Origin: Ch67 sp041395845
GTDB taxonomy: Bacteria > Pseudomonadota > Gammaproteobacteria > Pseudomonadales > Ketobacteraceae
Length of the DNA: 64,000 bases
Direction of reading: 5' to 3'
NCBI GenBank assembly: GCA_041395845.1
Contig: JAWKZS010000025.1
Coordinates: 4,209 to 68,208 of the forward strand
Position 1 is the first letter of the stretch. Each line of letters begins with the position of its first letter. The position numbers and the translations under genes were made by a program. Below the pieces are notes generated by a model. It searched no databases. It saw nothing but the letters and a program-made list of their open reading frames with translations, and was not told where the DNA came from. Shown here one piece after another: positions 53,542 to 63,433 of the stretch.

Positions 53542-54525
53542 ATGCGTAGCCCTGCCGCTGCCCTTGCCCTTGCTGCCCTGCTGGTGGCCGGCTGTGAACA
53601 ACCGCCGGAGCAGCGGGTCACTACTCCGCCCTCGGTGAGCAAGACCAATGCCCTGCCCCTGACCCCGGCATCCCAGGAACAGGCGCGCAATCTCAAGCAG
53701 CTGGGACAGGAATGGCTGACCCAGCTGGTGGACTGCACCACCCTGCTGGAAACCGACACCCGACAGTTTCTGGCCATCAGCAACGACGCGGGGCTCGAAA
53801 ACGTAAAACAGCTGTGGCACACCTGTCACACCCTGTACCGGGCCACCGAACTGCTGCTGGGCGTCACTCCCGAGCAGCAACAGGCCATGCAACGGGCCCG
53901 CCGCAATATTGCCAGCCCGCTGGAAATGCCAGGCTATGTGGACAGCATTGAAGGTTATGCGGGCAGCGGCATCGTCAACGATGCGTCACTCACCATCAGT
54001 GAAGCGAACCTGCGGCAGCAGCATGGCCTGACCTCGGACGAGGATGTCGCGATCGGCTTTGATGTGATTGCGTTTCTGGTGTGGGGCGAGCAGCGCTTCA
54101 ATCCCCAGCTGGCACCCCGCCCCCTGAGCGAACTGACCTACACCGCCGCCTGGGAAAACGGCCGCACCGACCTGCCGGTGAGCGAACACCCCCAGAACCG
54201 GCGCCGCCTGTACCTGCAACTGGCCAGCACCCTGCTCAAGCTGGACTGCAGCCGCCTGCTGGCGGTCTGGCAGAAAGGCCCGCTGCCCCGCTCGGAAGAC
54301 GAGGCGCGCCAATGGAAACTGCAGACCCTGCAGAATGGCCTGGCCCTGCTCGAACGCTACCCGGACAATTCTGACGTTTCCATGGCCCTGTCCCAGTGGC
54401 TGTCGACCACCTCGGCAACCGCCTCCAACCAGTCCAGCGATGGCGCGATCACCGTGGCCACCGATCCGGCCGAGTTGCGCAACAATGTGCAGCAGGCCAT
54501 CAAGGCCCTTACAGGGCAGGGCTGA
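53542..54525 (+). CDS. Imelysin-like lipoprotein with degenerate GxHxxE motif
   Basis: This 327-residue protein has a lipobox signal (ALAALLVAGCEQ) and a helical domain resembling the imelysin (M75) periplasmic family, with SPLEMPGYVDSIEGYAGSG and IGFDVIAFLVWGEQRF. The metal-binding GxHxxE motif, expected as GFHAIEF, reads GFDVIAF, so both His and Glu are lost. It may keep only a structural or binding role. The gene overlaps the rlmI stop by 17 bases in the opposite orientation. Confidence 0.7.
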   Translation: MRSPAAALALAALLVAGCEQPPEQRVTTPPSVSKTNALPLTPASQEQARNLKQLGQEWLTQLVDCTTLLETDTRQFLAISNDAGLENVKQLWHTCHTLYRATELLLGVTPEQQQAMQRARRNIASPLEMPGYVDSIEGYAGSGIVNDASLTISEANLRQQHGLTSDEDVAIGFDVIAFLVWGEQRFNPQLAPRPLSELTYTAAWENGRTDLPVSEHPQNRRRLYLQLASTLLKLDCSRLLAVWQKGPLPRSEDEARQWKLQTLQNGLALLERYPDNSDVSMALSQWLSTTSATASNQSSDGAITVATDPAELRNNVQQAIKALTGQG

Positions 54526-55714
54526 TCCGGTACAGCAGTGCCTTCAGATAGCGGGTTTCGGCAATGGCCGGGTGCACCGGGTGATCCGGACCCTGGCCGC
54601 CCCGGAACACCAGCTGGGCATGGCGATCCACATGACGGGCGGCGCCCCGCACCAGATCTTCCAGATCCGCTTCCGGCAGATGCATGGAGCAGGAGCCGGA
54701 CAGCAGCAGGCCATTGGGCTGCAGCAGCCGGATCGCCAGGGTATTGAGTTTCTTGTAGGCGCTCAGACCGTTGTTGTAATCCTTGCGCCGCTTGATGAAG
54801 GCCGGCGGATCGACGATCACCACATCGAATTTCTGCTGGTCTGACAGCAGGGCTTCCAGCACATCGAAGGCATTGCCTTCCAGGGTGGTGACCTGCTCTT
54901 CGACCCCCTGCAGCTGGGCGTTGGCCTGCAGCTGGTCCAGGGCGCTTTCCGATGCATCCACCGCGAACAGTTCGCTGGCGCCCGCCGCCAGGCATTGCAG
55001 ACCCCAGCCACCCACGTAGGAAAACACGTCCAGCACCCGTTTGCCGTTCACCCAGCGCATCAGTTCACGACGGTTTTCCCGGTGATCGTAGAACCAGCCT
55101 GTTTTCTGGCCTTCGCGGCTGTCCACCTGGAAGGCAACACCGTTTTCCTGCACCGGCAGGTGATCCGGCCAGTTGCCGAACGCCACCTCGACGCTCAGAC
55201 CCAGCCCCTCCTGCTCCCGCAAAGGACTGTCATTGCGCCACAGTACTGCCGCGGGGTGGAGCACTGCCTGCAGGGCCGCCAGCAGCGGCTGCCTGAGCTG
55301 GTCCATGCCGGCGGTATTGAGCTGGGCCACCAGATAATCGCCGAAACGGTCCACCACCAGGCCCGGCAGACCATCGGCGTCACCGTACACCAGGCGATAG
55401 AAAGGCTCCGGGTACACCGTCTCGCGCAGGTCCAGGGCGCTTTGCAGCCGTTGCTCCAGCAGCTTCTGGTTCAGTGCCGTGCGCCAGTCCCGGGTCAGCA
55501 GGCGGCAGCAGATCAGGGAGTGGGGATTGGCGTAGCCACGGCCCAGGGGCTGGCCACTGCTGGTTTCCACGATCACCTCGGCACCGGGCGCCAGCGCAGT
55601 CAGGGGAGTGGCAGCGGTATCCACTTCGTTACTGTAAATCCACAAGTGACCACCCTTGAGACGGCGATCTTCCTTGGCTTTCAATCGGATACGGGGGATG
55701 TTGTCGGCGGACAC
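54509..55714 (-). CDS. rlmI: 23S rRNA m5C1962 methyltransferase RlmI-like
   Basis: This roughly 401-residue SAM-dependent methyltransferase starts with a PUA-like domain (LKAKEDRRLKGGHLWIYSNE). The Rossmann part has VLDVFSYVGGWGLQCLAAG and FDVVIVDPPAFIKRRKD. The GTG at 55712-55714 gives the N-terminus expected from relatives (V-S-A-D-N-I-P-R-I-R-L-K). Translation could begin at a GTG at 55780, which would add 22 odd residues. It methylates C1962 of 23S rRNA in E. coli. Confidence 0.88.
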   Translation of the reverse strand: MSADNIPRIRLKAKEDRRLKGGHLWIYSNEVDTAATPLTALAPGAEVIVETSSGQPLGRGYANPHSLICCRLLTRDWRTALNQKLLEQRLQSALDLRETVYPEPFYRLVYGDADGLPGLVVDRFGDYLVAQLNTAGMDQLRQPLLAALQAVLHPAAVLWRNDSPLREQEGLGLSVEVAFGNWPDHLPVQENGVAFQVDSREGQKTGWFYDHRENRRELMRWVNGKRVLDVFSYVGGWGLQCLAAGASELFAVDASESALDQLQANAQLQGVEEQVTTLEGNAFDVLEALLSDQQKFDVVIVDPPAFIKRRKDYNNGLSAYKKLNTLAIRLLQPNGLLLSGSCSMHLPEADLEDLVRGAARHVDRHAQLVFRGGQGPDHPVHPAIAETRYLKALLYRISPAL

Positions 55715-55802
55715 GGCATTGGCTCGAGGCAGGGGAAAAGACAGATAGTGGTGGCCTGCTACACTTTCAGGGTCAACCACTGCGATCGGCGATTATACCC
55801 CA

Positions 55803-56705
55803 ATGACCCATCACACCCCACTGGACGACGAGCAAATAAAACGCATTCTGCGGGGCATCACGGTTCCACCCCAACCGCAGATCATCGTGGATATCCACAT
55901 GGAACAGGCCATGCCGAACCCGGATATCCGTCGCATCGGCAAGCTGATCAGCCAGGATGTGGGTCTGGCCGGGACCATCCTCAAGGTGGTGAACTCCAGC
56001 CTGTTCGGCCTGAAGAACCGCATCACCTCGATCGAGCAGGCGGTGCAGATCCTGGGCCTGCAGACCATCATCCGCATCACCGAAGGGCTGTCGATCAAGG
56101 GCCAGATGGATGATGAAACCATCATCGCCCTCGGTGGCTTCTGGGACAGTGCCATGGATATCGCCTCGGTCGCCGCCACCATCGCCCGCGACATTGGTTA
56201 CCAGTCACCGGACAAGGCCTATTGCCTCGGGCTGTTCCACAACTGCGGCGTGCCACTGCTGATGCAGGCTCACGCCAATTACGCTGACATCATGCGCGAA
56301 TCCTATTCCCGCCCCGGTGAGCGGGTAATCGACACCGAAAACCGGCTGCTGAAAACCAATCATGCGGTAGTCGGTTATTTTGTTGCCAAGTCGTGGAGCC
56401 TGCCACCCGACCTGTGTGAAGTCATCGCCGAACACCACAGCTGCGAAGACATCTTCCGGGAAAATACCCGCGCCACCTACGACAGCGGCAAGAAGACCCT
56501 GCTGGCGATTCTGAAAATGGCGGAACACATTTGCGATCTGCCAAAAATTCTGGGCGGCAGCAGTGTGGATCATGAGTGGGACACCATCAGCCATGATCTG
56601 CTCAATTACGTTGGATTGAGCGATCTGGATTTCGACGACATGACGGCCCGCCTGGAAAACCTCGGCATGGGCCAGGGCAGTTTCAGCGATCAAAGCAGTC
56701 TGTGA
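55803..56705 (+). CDS. HDOD-domain signalling protein
   Basis: This 300-residue protein is a single HDOD domain with AMPNPDIRRIGKLISQDVGLA, ILKVVNSSLFGLK and GLFHNCGVPLLMQAH, plus HHSCED near 225. HDOD proteins are HD-related but lack an intact catalytic HD pair, and serve as adaptors in motility, biofilm and cyclic di-GMP signalling. It stands alone, divergent from rlmI. Confidence 0.9.
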   Translation: MTHHTPLDDEQIKRILRGITVPPQPQIIVDIHMEQAMPNPDIRRIGKLISQDVGLAGTILKVVNSSLFGLKNRITSIEQAVQILGLQTIIRITEGLSIKGQMDDETIIALGGFWDSAMDIASVAATIARDIGYQSPDKAYCLGLFHNCGVPLLMQAHANYADIMRESYSRPGERVIDTENRLLKTNHAVVGYFVAKSWSLPPDLCEVIAEHHSCEDIFRENTRATYDSGKKTLLAILKMAEHICDLPKILGGSSVDHEWDTISHDLLNYVGLSDLDFDDMTARLENLGMGQGSFSDQSSL

Positions 56706-56802
56706 TTTGCGTGAAACATGTCGGCGGCAGGGAATTGTTTTGTCCTGCGCCTGTCTTCATTAGACTGTACACTCCCGCTACCGTCAGACCGGAATAGCCC
56801 TG

Positions 56803-57981
56803 ATGACTCCATTGTTCCAACGCCTGCTCCGCGGCAGCCTGCTGCTGTGCAGTCTGCTGCCTGTCCTGGGCCATGCCACACTGACCGGCGTTACCGTCAA
56901 TCCCAAACAGGCTGCTGCCGATATGGCCGCCGGACAGACCATCGCCATTCGCTGGATCGTGTCAACAACGCCATCCCACACCAGTGGTGCCTATTCGGCG
57001 CAGGGACAGCTGATCGATCCGGTGACCAGCGCCGTGCTGCAGACCGTGACCCATCCGCTGAAGCAGCCCAGCGGCGCCGGCCCGGTGCGACTGGACGAAA
57101 CCCTCACGCTGACACCGACCCAACTGCAGGAATGGCAAGCAAAAGGCATCAGTGCACTGCGCTATCAGCGCAGTTTTGGCAGCAATGCCAACGACACGAG
57201 CATCGTTACCACGGAACTGTCCATCACACCGAATGGCAACGCCGATGCGAACACCCCACGGGCACCCAGTGCGGGTCTGTTCATGCACAAGCTGGGCATG
57301 CGCTTCGAAAACGCGCGCAACCGGCGCAGCTTCAGCGCCAACAGTTCTTTACGGGCGCGGGTGGATCTACGCTATTCCGGCACCGGCGTGTTCGATGGCG
57401 AATGGCAGGTGGCACTGCCCACCACCGACAAGGCGACTCCCCAATTCACAGCGCTGGTAAAAGTGCGCAAGCAGCTGGGGCTCGGACGTCGCGACTATCT
57501 GGTGAGCCCGGAACTGCCAACGACAGAACCCGGCGTTTACCGGGTGCGATTCTGCGTCCTGCCGCAACTCATTACGCCCGAGCAGCTGAGCGTGGACACG
57601 CAATGCCCGGAACCGGAACTGGTAAGCGAACTGGCGTATCGCGTTGAAGGCAGTGGCGCGCGGGAATCGCAAGCGCTGGAACTGTTAACGCCCCGCGCCA
57701 TTACCGTTACGCCTACGACGCCACTGGAATGGAAAGCAGTCACCGGGGCGGCCGCCTATCAATTGCAGATTTACAGCGGCAGTGAAGATGAAAGCCTGGA
57801 TGGCTCGGACTTCGTGTTGCGCATGCTCAGCAGCGGCGCGAAAACCCGGCTGCACCTGTCGGACTGGGCACGCCAACAGCTGGAAGCGGGTAAACGTTAT
57901 CGCTGGCGCATCTCGGCCTATGACGAAAACGGTCAGCAAATCGGCGCCAGTGCGGTCGCCGAATTCACCTATATGCCCTGA
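56803..57981 (+). CDS. Secreted protein with C-terminal fibronectin III-like module
   Basis: This 392-residue protein has a signal peptide (MTPLFQRLLRGSLLLCSLLPVLGHA). The middle part is unrecognised and beta-rich, with two Cys (FCVLPQ, TQCPEPE). The last 100 residues (WKAVTGAAAYQLQIYSGSE and GKRYRWRISAYDENG) resemble a fibronectin type III domain as used in surface binding. No family name can be given. It is convergent with the giant ATPase gene, eight bases apart. Confidence 0.6.
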   Translation: MTPLFQRLLRGSLLLCSLLPVLGHATLTGVTVNPKQAAADMAAGQTIAIRWIVSTTPSHTSGAYSAQGQLIDPVTSAVLQTVTHPLKQPSGAGPVRLDETLTLTPTQLQEWQAKGISALRYQRSFGSNANDTSIVTTELSITPNGNADANTPRAPSAGLFMHKLGMRFENARNRRSFSANSSLRARVDLRYSGTGVFDGEWQVALPTTDKATPQFTALVKVRKQLGLGRRDYLVSPELPTTEPGVYRVRFCVLPQLITPEQLSVDTQCPEPELVSELAYRVEGSGARESQALELLTPRAITVTPTTPLEWKAVTGAAAYQLQIYSGSEDESLDGSDFVLRMLSSGAKTRLHLSDWARQQLEAGKRYRWRISAYDENGQQIGASAVAEFTYMP

Positions 57982-57989
57982 ACACTGTT

Positions 57990-60900
57990 TTATTCCGCCG
58001 GTGACTCCGGCGCCGATCCGCCCTTGCTCATGTGCTTGAGGCGGGTCATGCGCACATCCAGCGACCGGATCTGTTCCAGAATCTGTTTCATCTTGTCGTG
58101 GGTGCGCAGATCCAGATCCAGCTTGCCGTCCATCACCCGTACCAGCGGATAGATACTGTTTTCCAGTGTATTCGCCAGGGTTTTCAGGATCTCGTCGATA
58201 CCGGGAACCGGCTGGTTGATCACTTCCACCTGCTGATTGATGGTGGCGATGGCGTCGGCAAAACCGCGCAGCGAGTGTTCCAGTACCTGCACCAATTGCT
58301 GCTGGGTCTGCTCGATGCGTCCCACCAGATCGCGGGCCCAGCCGGACTCGTCCTGGCTGCGGCTATGGGTGATCGCCTGCGCCGCCTGTTGCAGATGCTC
58401 ATTCATGCTGTGCAGTTGCAACACCACCTTGGTGCCGGTGTCCGCATCATCACCACCCACCTGTTTCTGGCGCTGGAATTCCTTGCGGATGGCATCCCAG
58501 CGTGCCTGCTGCTCCGCTGTCAGGGTGCCACGCAGTTCCCCCAGCTTGAGCAGATTGGCTTCGGTGCCGGTAGTGAGCAGTTGCGCTTCACCCAGATAGT
58601 GATCGTCGATCAGCGTGAGCATTTCCTGCGCGGTCATCACCGCGGAAATTTTTTCAGCCATCTTGTTCATGTTGCGGTAACTGCCTTGCAGCTTGAATGG
58701 CGGTTCGGTGCGATAGCGGTCATCCTGCGCCGCCGAGGCGATGTACTGCTGGTTCACTTTCAAAACGACGCCCTGGATCTGGAACAGCTTCTGCAGCGTC
58801 TCGACAATTTCACGGGATTCCGCCGCCGAATACGGATGTTTCATTTCCGCTTCGTTGATGGTGCGGCCCCTGGCCTTGTCGATGAAGCGATAAAAATCCG
58901 CCATGTCCCGGGTCGCCAGCGGCGCCAGTACCGGATTCGACGTCATGCTGTTTTCGATATAGCTGAGGGCAAACACCTCTTCCATGCCGCCGAGCACATC
59001 ACCCAGGTTGTAGATATCCGCACGGTTCGCCAGCATGTCGGGAATCTTGAACACGTCGCCGGATTCCGTGTACGGGTTGCCCGCCATCACCACGCAGAAT
59101 TTTTTGCCCCGCATGTCGTAGGTTTTGGTCTGGCCTTTCCACACACCTTCGATGCGGCGGGTGCCATCACACAGGGAAATGAATTTCTGCAGAAACTCCG
59201 GATCAGTATGCTGGATGTCATCCAGATACAGCATGGCGTTGTTGCCCATCTCCAGCGCCAGATTGAGTTTTTCCAGTTCCTGGCGGGCAGTGGCATTGGG
59301 CGCCTGCTGCGGATCGAGTGAAGTGACCTCATGGCCCAGGGACGGACAGTTGATCTTCATGAAAATCAGGCCGAGGCGATTCGCCACGTATTCCATCAGC
59401 GTGGTTTTGCCGTAGCCCGGCGGCGAGATCAGCATCAGCAGACCCATCAGGTCGGTGCGCTTGTTGTCGCCCACCGTGCCCATCTGTTTCGCCAGGTTGT
59501 CACCGATGATCGGCAGATAGGACTCGTTGATCAGCTTGTTGCGCACAAAGGATGACAGTGGCCGAGGCTTGAACTGGCTGAGCCGCAGGCGTTTCTTTTC
59601 CTGCTCGATCACCTGCTGGCGCTGTTGCAGAAACGCTTGATAGCCGGGCACAGTAATCTCGTCATGCTGCTGCAAGCGCAGCAGGAATTCATCCAGCTGG
59701 AAGCGCAGGCGACCTTGCTCGATGCGGGCGTGAGACGACAACAGTCCATCCACTTCCACACTGAGTTTCAATTCCCGCGGCTGCCAGCGCAGCTGGTTGT
59801 CCACCAGCAGTCGCACGGCAGCTTCTTCGGCGTACGGCGCCAGCTCGGTATTGGCCTGTTTGTGCAGCCAGGCGCGAATCCAGCCCAGCACGAAACGGTA
59901 AGCATCACCGGGGCGGGCTTGCAGGGCCTTGATGCTGGCATCCAGCGTGTTGCTGGCATTGGCCGCCCCCAGCGCCAGCCGCAGCTGATCCACCAATGTC
60001 ACTGCAGCACGGGTCACGGAAAATTCAACATTGCCCCGCGCCAGTTCCAGCAGCAGATAGTTGGCCGCACGGGTCTGCTGGGCGCTATCGCACTCCAATG
60101 CATTGGCCTGCAGGAACGGCACCAGCAACTGGCGGATTTCTTCCAGCAGTTGTTGCAGCGCAGTGTCCGCACCAAACAGTTTCTGCATCTGCACCGCCGC
60201 TTGCGCCTGCACCGGCCAGTGCCGGGTGGCATCCTGTTGCTGCACCGTGCTCCAGAACAGTATCGCCAGCGCCCGCGACTGGCCATCGAAGCGCAGCAGC
60301 TCGGCCATTTCAAATACCGGCAGCAGCGCTAGCAGTATCCGCGCAGCATCATGATCATGAATACCGCGCTCATAGCCTTCACGATAACGGGGTTCGGCGT
60401 AGCGGCGCACCAGTTCCAGCAATGCATCTTCCTGCAGCCGTGCCTGTTGCAACGTCGTCCAGTCGAGTCCGTCACGCTGCTGCTGGGCACGCTGCAGAAT
60501 CGAATACGCCAGATATTCCGCCCGACTCACCTGCGCCGTTTCCGACACCAGCGCCATCGACCAGTATTGCCGCGAATTCGCCAGCACATCCGCCGGCAAT
60601 TTTTCATAAAAATCAGTACCGGTCAGATGAAAATACAGGCCATCGTCGCGGGCCAGCAGGGTCAGATCCAATTCCTGGGTGTTGACACTGAAACGGTGGC
60701 GGGGTCCCAGTCGGATAACGTTGCCACCGGCTTCGTAAATATCCGCCTTGTCACGCAGGCCGCGCACCGACTGATCGCGCACGCCCTTGAGTTTGGCTTC
60801 CACATCATCGGCGCGCACGCTGTCATCCAGGTCGCGCAACTGATTCGCCAGCTGGCGCAACTTTTCCACCAGCGGATCGGAACTGAAAAAGGTATTGAAC

Positions 60901-63353
60901 TCGTCTTCGCTCTTGAATTTTTCGCTGCGCCGCTTGATGCCATCGATGATGCGGTTGGCCGCGTCCTGCAAGGTCTGGGCGCGGCGCTGGCGCTCATCCA
61001 GCAACTGCTGTTTGTGGGTTTCGAAGGATTCAAAAATTTCTTCGCGCTTGGCGAGAATATCCGCCAGGAACTGATCGTATTCACCAAACTGGCTTTCCAG
61101 TTCCTGCAGCTGGTTCATGATGCGGGACAACTGTTCGTCGCAGCGTTCCGGCGTGGTCGCCATGCTCAAACCGTTGGTGACACTCTGGGCCAGCAATTTG
61201 AACTGGGCAGAAAACTGCGCCAGCGCCTCGGCGGAACCCAGATCCTTGCGCTTGTTCTGGGCCCGCGCCCGGGCCTGGTTCAGCTGGGCATAGAGCGCCG
61301 AAATGCCGTCGATGATGCGGGTGCGGGTATTGGCTTCCGCCTGGGTGATGCCACTGATGGTTTCGGTGAGCAGATCCAGCCCGGCGCCGAGCTTTTCCAG
61401 GGCATCCAGCGGCGCCTGCAAATCGGCGCGGATAGTCACACCGGCGATGATTTTTTCCTGCTCCGCCAGATCCTGATACAGCGGCTTGAGCGCTTCATCC
61501 TTCGCCAGAAAGGCCACGGTTTTTTCCGACAGCTGCTGCTGGGCTTTTTCCAGTTGCTGACCCATGGCAGCGATGCGGTCGGTATCGATATAGCGGTATT
61601 CAGCGATAGTCAGCAGATGGCCCCGCAGGCGGCGAATATCCGCCAGCCCCTGCACAAAAGGCTGCGGCGAATGCCAGCTGTCCGGCTGCAGCTGTTTGAG
61701 CAGGGCTTTCACCTCCGCATCGGCTTTCTGCAGAGCCTCATCGGAACTGCGGCGGATCGCCGTGACTTTTTCGAACTCATCCAGAATCAGCTCGCCGGTA
61801 TCGATCACCTGACGCAACAGGCTGCGGACATCCTTCAGCTCTTCGGCATCCAGCCAGTGATACTGATCGAACAGGCGGCCGGTGAATTTGCACAGTTCGT
61901 GATAATGGGTGGAACGGGGATCAGGCTTGCGGATCAGCTGACACACGCTGAACAGATCGGAAATTCCCCGCACCAGTTCGGCATTGCCGATGCGGCCAAA
62001 AAAACTTTTCGACGGTGCCGCCTGGCTGGCATACAGGTCAGAGCAAAACGGCGTCTGCCAGATCTGCATGGGGTGCACACGGGTCGCTTCCTGCTCGGCA
62101 TAAAACACCACGATGCGGCCATCCTCGAACCGGCCATAACCATGGGCATAGACCGGATTGCGCAGCTGGCGCTCGATCATATTGTAGGGATACAGTGCGA
62201 CCAGACCGGTTGCCGGCTCATAGAACAGAAACAGCACGTCTTCGCCGTTGGGAGACTTGATCGCGCGCTTGAAGCGCAGCCCGCCATTGGGCTCGTCAAA
62301 CGTCTTGTAGTCACCGGTCTGCAGGTAGTAACCACCCGGAAACACGATGCCGTGATTTTCCGGCAGCTGCACACAGCTCTGGCCGATGGCATCGATGCGC
62401 ACGACTTTTTCATTCAGCCGGTTGAACACCAGATAGCGCCACTGGTTTTCCTGGTAAGGCCGGATCTTCAGCAGAATCAGCTGACCCAGTTCCGCGTAGA
62501 AAAACTCGGCATCATCCAGCGACTGATTGGGATCTTCCACGGGTTCGGCGTAAATGCCTTTACCCGTGGCCGTGTTGTTTTCCACCTTGATGGTCAGATC
62601 ACCTTCGATGGTGTCGACAAAAATCGTGTCAAGAATATTCAGGTGCGGATGGCGACCCTCGACAATCAATTCACGTGCCACCGGTCGCCATTCAAAATCG
62701 TAAGGTGACGGCAGCTGGATATCCCGCTCGCCACGGTTATCGATGTACTCGATCTGGCTGCCATCGGCAGATACCGACCAGCGGAACACCCGCACATCCG
62801 TAAGCCGCTCGCCGATCTGGAAACTCGCCAGCAGCTTGCCATCGCGCTGTACCAGCTGGGTGAGAAATGTATTCTTGTAATAGGTGTACAGTTCGCTGAA
62901 ATCGGACTGAAAGCGGGCATCCGCCAGAAAAGTATTGTCCAGCGCCAGCGGATCCATTTCCAGCGCGCCGTCACGCTCGGTCAATTTGAACAACGCAAAC
63001 ACATCGGCAATCTGGGTGGTCTTTTTCAGACCCAGAAACACGTTGTAGCCGAACAGCAGATGATCCCCCACCCGCACGATATCCCGTGCCACGCAGTTGT
63101 TTTCGGTGCGCACGCGAGTGCGGCCGATCACCTGCATTTCGGTGGAACCGAATTCATCCAGTCGCTGCTGGTTCAGGCCGGTCGCCAGCGCTTCCAGCTG
63201 GTTGCCCTGATCCTGCAGACGCTTGCGGATCACCTCATAGGCACTGCCCTGGGTAACCGCCTGCTCCACCTGATTCAGTCCGGTATCACCCGGTTGTTTG
63301 CTATTGGATGTGCTGTTGGAACTGGACGTGTCGTTTGCAGCCACTCGTTTCAT
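57990..63353 (-). CDS. Giant DUF3686/AAA ATPase (annotated elsewhere as DNA repair ATPase)
   Basis: This 1787-residue protein has an N-terminal part (about 40-400) of the DUF3686 type with FGYNVFLGLKK, VFRWSVSADGSQIEYIDNRG and similar. A long coiled-coil central region (about 480-900) follows, then a helical domain. The AAA module has Walker A SPPGYGKTT (Lys about 1316) and Walker B AMLYLDDIQHT. The C-terminal 300 residues are helical. It is often found with flotillin and PspA-like genes, suggesting membrane or tellurite-type stress response rather than DNA repair; this is inference. The flotillin-like gene lies 80 bases upstream on the same strand. Confidence 0.85.
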   Translation of the reverse strand: MKRVAANDTSSSNSTSNSKQPGDTGLNQVEQAVTQGSAYEVIRKRLQDQGNQLEALATGLNQQRLDEFGSTEMQVIGRTRVRTENNCVARDIVRVGDHLLFGYNVFLGLKKTTQIADVFALFKLTERDGALEMDPLALDNTFLADARFQSDFSELYTYYKNTFLTQLVQRDGKLLASFQIGERLTDVRVFRWSVSADGSQIEYIDNRGERDIQLPSPYDFEWRPVARELIVEGRHPHLNILDTIFVDTIEGDLTIKVENNTATGKGIYAEPVEDPNQSLDDAEFFYAELGQLILLKIRPYQENQWRYLVFNRLNEKVVRIDAIGQSCVQLPENHGIVFPGGYYLQTGDYKTFDEPNGGLRFKRAIKSPNGEDVLFLFYEPATGLVALYPYNMIERQLRNPVYAHGYGRFEDGRIVVFYAEQEATRVHPMQIWQTPFCSDLYASQAAPSKSFFGRIGNAELVRGISDLFSVCQLIRKPDPRSTHYHELCKFTGRLFDQYHWLDAEELKDVRSLLRQVIDTGELILDEFEKVTAIRRSSDEALQKADAEVKALLKQLQPDSWHSPQPFVQGLADIRRLRGHLLTIAEYRYIDTDRIAAMGQQLEKAQQQLSEKTVAFLAKDEALKPLYQDLAEQEKIIAGVTIRADLQAPLDALEKLGAGLDLLTETISGITQAEANTRTRIIDGISALYAQLNQARARAQNKRKDLGSAEALAQFSAQFKLLAQSVTNGLSMATTPERCDEQLSRIMNQLQELESQFGEYDQFLADILAKREEIFESFETHKQQLLDERQRRAQTLQDAANRIIDGIKRRSEKFKSEDEFNTFFSSDPLVEKLRQLANQLRDLDDSVRADDVEAKLKGVRDQSVRGLRDKADIYEAGGNVIRLGPRHRFSVNTQELDLTLLARDDGLYFHLTGTDFYEKLPADVLANSRQYWSMALVSETAQVSRAEYLAYSILQRAQQQRDGLDWTTLQQARLQEDALLELVRRYAEPRYREGYERGIHDHDAARILLALLPVFEMAELLRFDGQSRALAILFWSTVQQQDATRHWPVQAQAAVQMQKLFGADTALQQLLEEIRQLLVPFLQANALECDSAQQTRAANYLLLELARGNVEFSVTRAAVTLVDQLRLALGAANASNTLDASIKALQARPGDAYRFVLGWIRAWLHKQANTELAPYAEEAAVRLLVDNQLRWQPRELKLSVEVDGLLSSHARIEQGRLRFQLDEFLLRLQQHDEITVPGYQAFLQQRQQVIEQEKKRLRLSQFKPRPLSSFVRNKLINESYLPIIGDNLAKQMGTVGDNKRTDLMGLLMLISPPGYGKTTLMEYVANRLGLIFMKINCPSLGHEVTSLDPQQAPNATARQELEKLNLALEMGNNAMLYLDDIQHTDPEFLQKFISLCDGTRRIEGVWKGQTKTYDMRGKKFCVVMAGNPYTESGDVFKIPDMLANRADIYNLGDVLGGMEEVFALSYIENSMTSNPVLAPLATRDMADFYRFIDKARGRTINEAEMKHPYSAAESREIVETLQKLFQIQGVVLKVNQQYIASAAQDDRYRTEPPFKLQGSYRNMNKMAEKISAVMTAQEMLTLIDDHYLGEAQLLTTGTEANLLKLGELRGTLTAEQQARWDAIRKEFQRQKQVGGDDADTGTKVVLQLHSMNEHLQQAAQAITHSRSQDESGWARDLVGRIEQTQQQLVQVLEHSLRGFADAIATINQQVEVINQPVPGIDEILKTLANTLENSIYPLVRVMDGKLDLDLRTHDKMKQILEQIRSLDVRMTRLKHMSKGGSAPESPAE

Positions 63354-63433
63354 CCTCGACCTGAGTCTGCAGCCTGCGCGGAAAAATGGGCGGGCAACCG
63401 CACCGGGTTACCCGCCTGTTCAGATAGCGCCAA

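Noticed and set aside
60351..62708. Long open frame antisense to the giant ATPase, and similar ones opposite other large genes
   Set aside because: They are compositional shadows of GC-rich coding DNA: no domain pattern or ribosome site, and the opposite strand holds clear protein domains.
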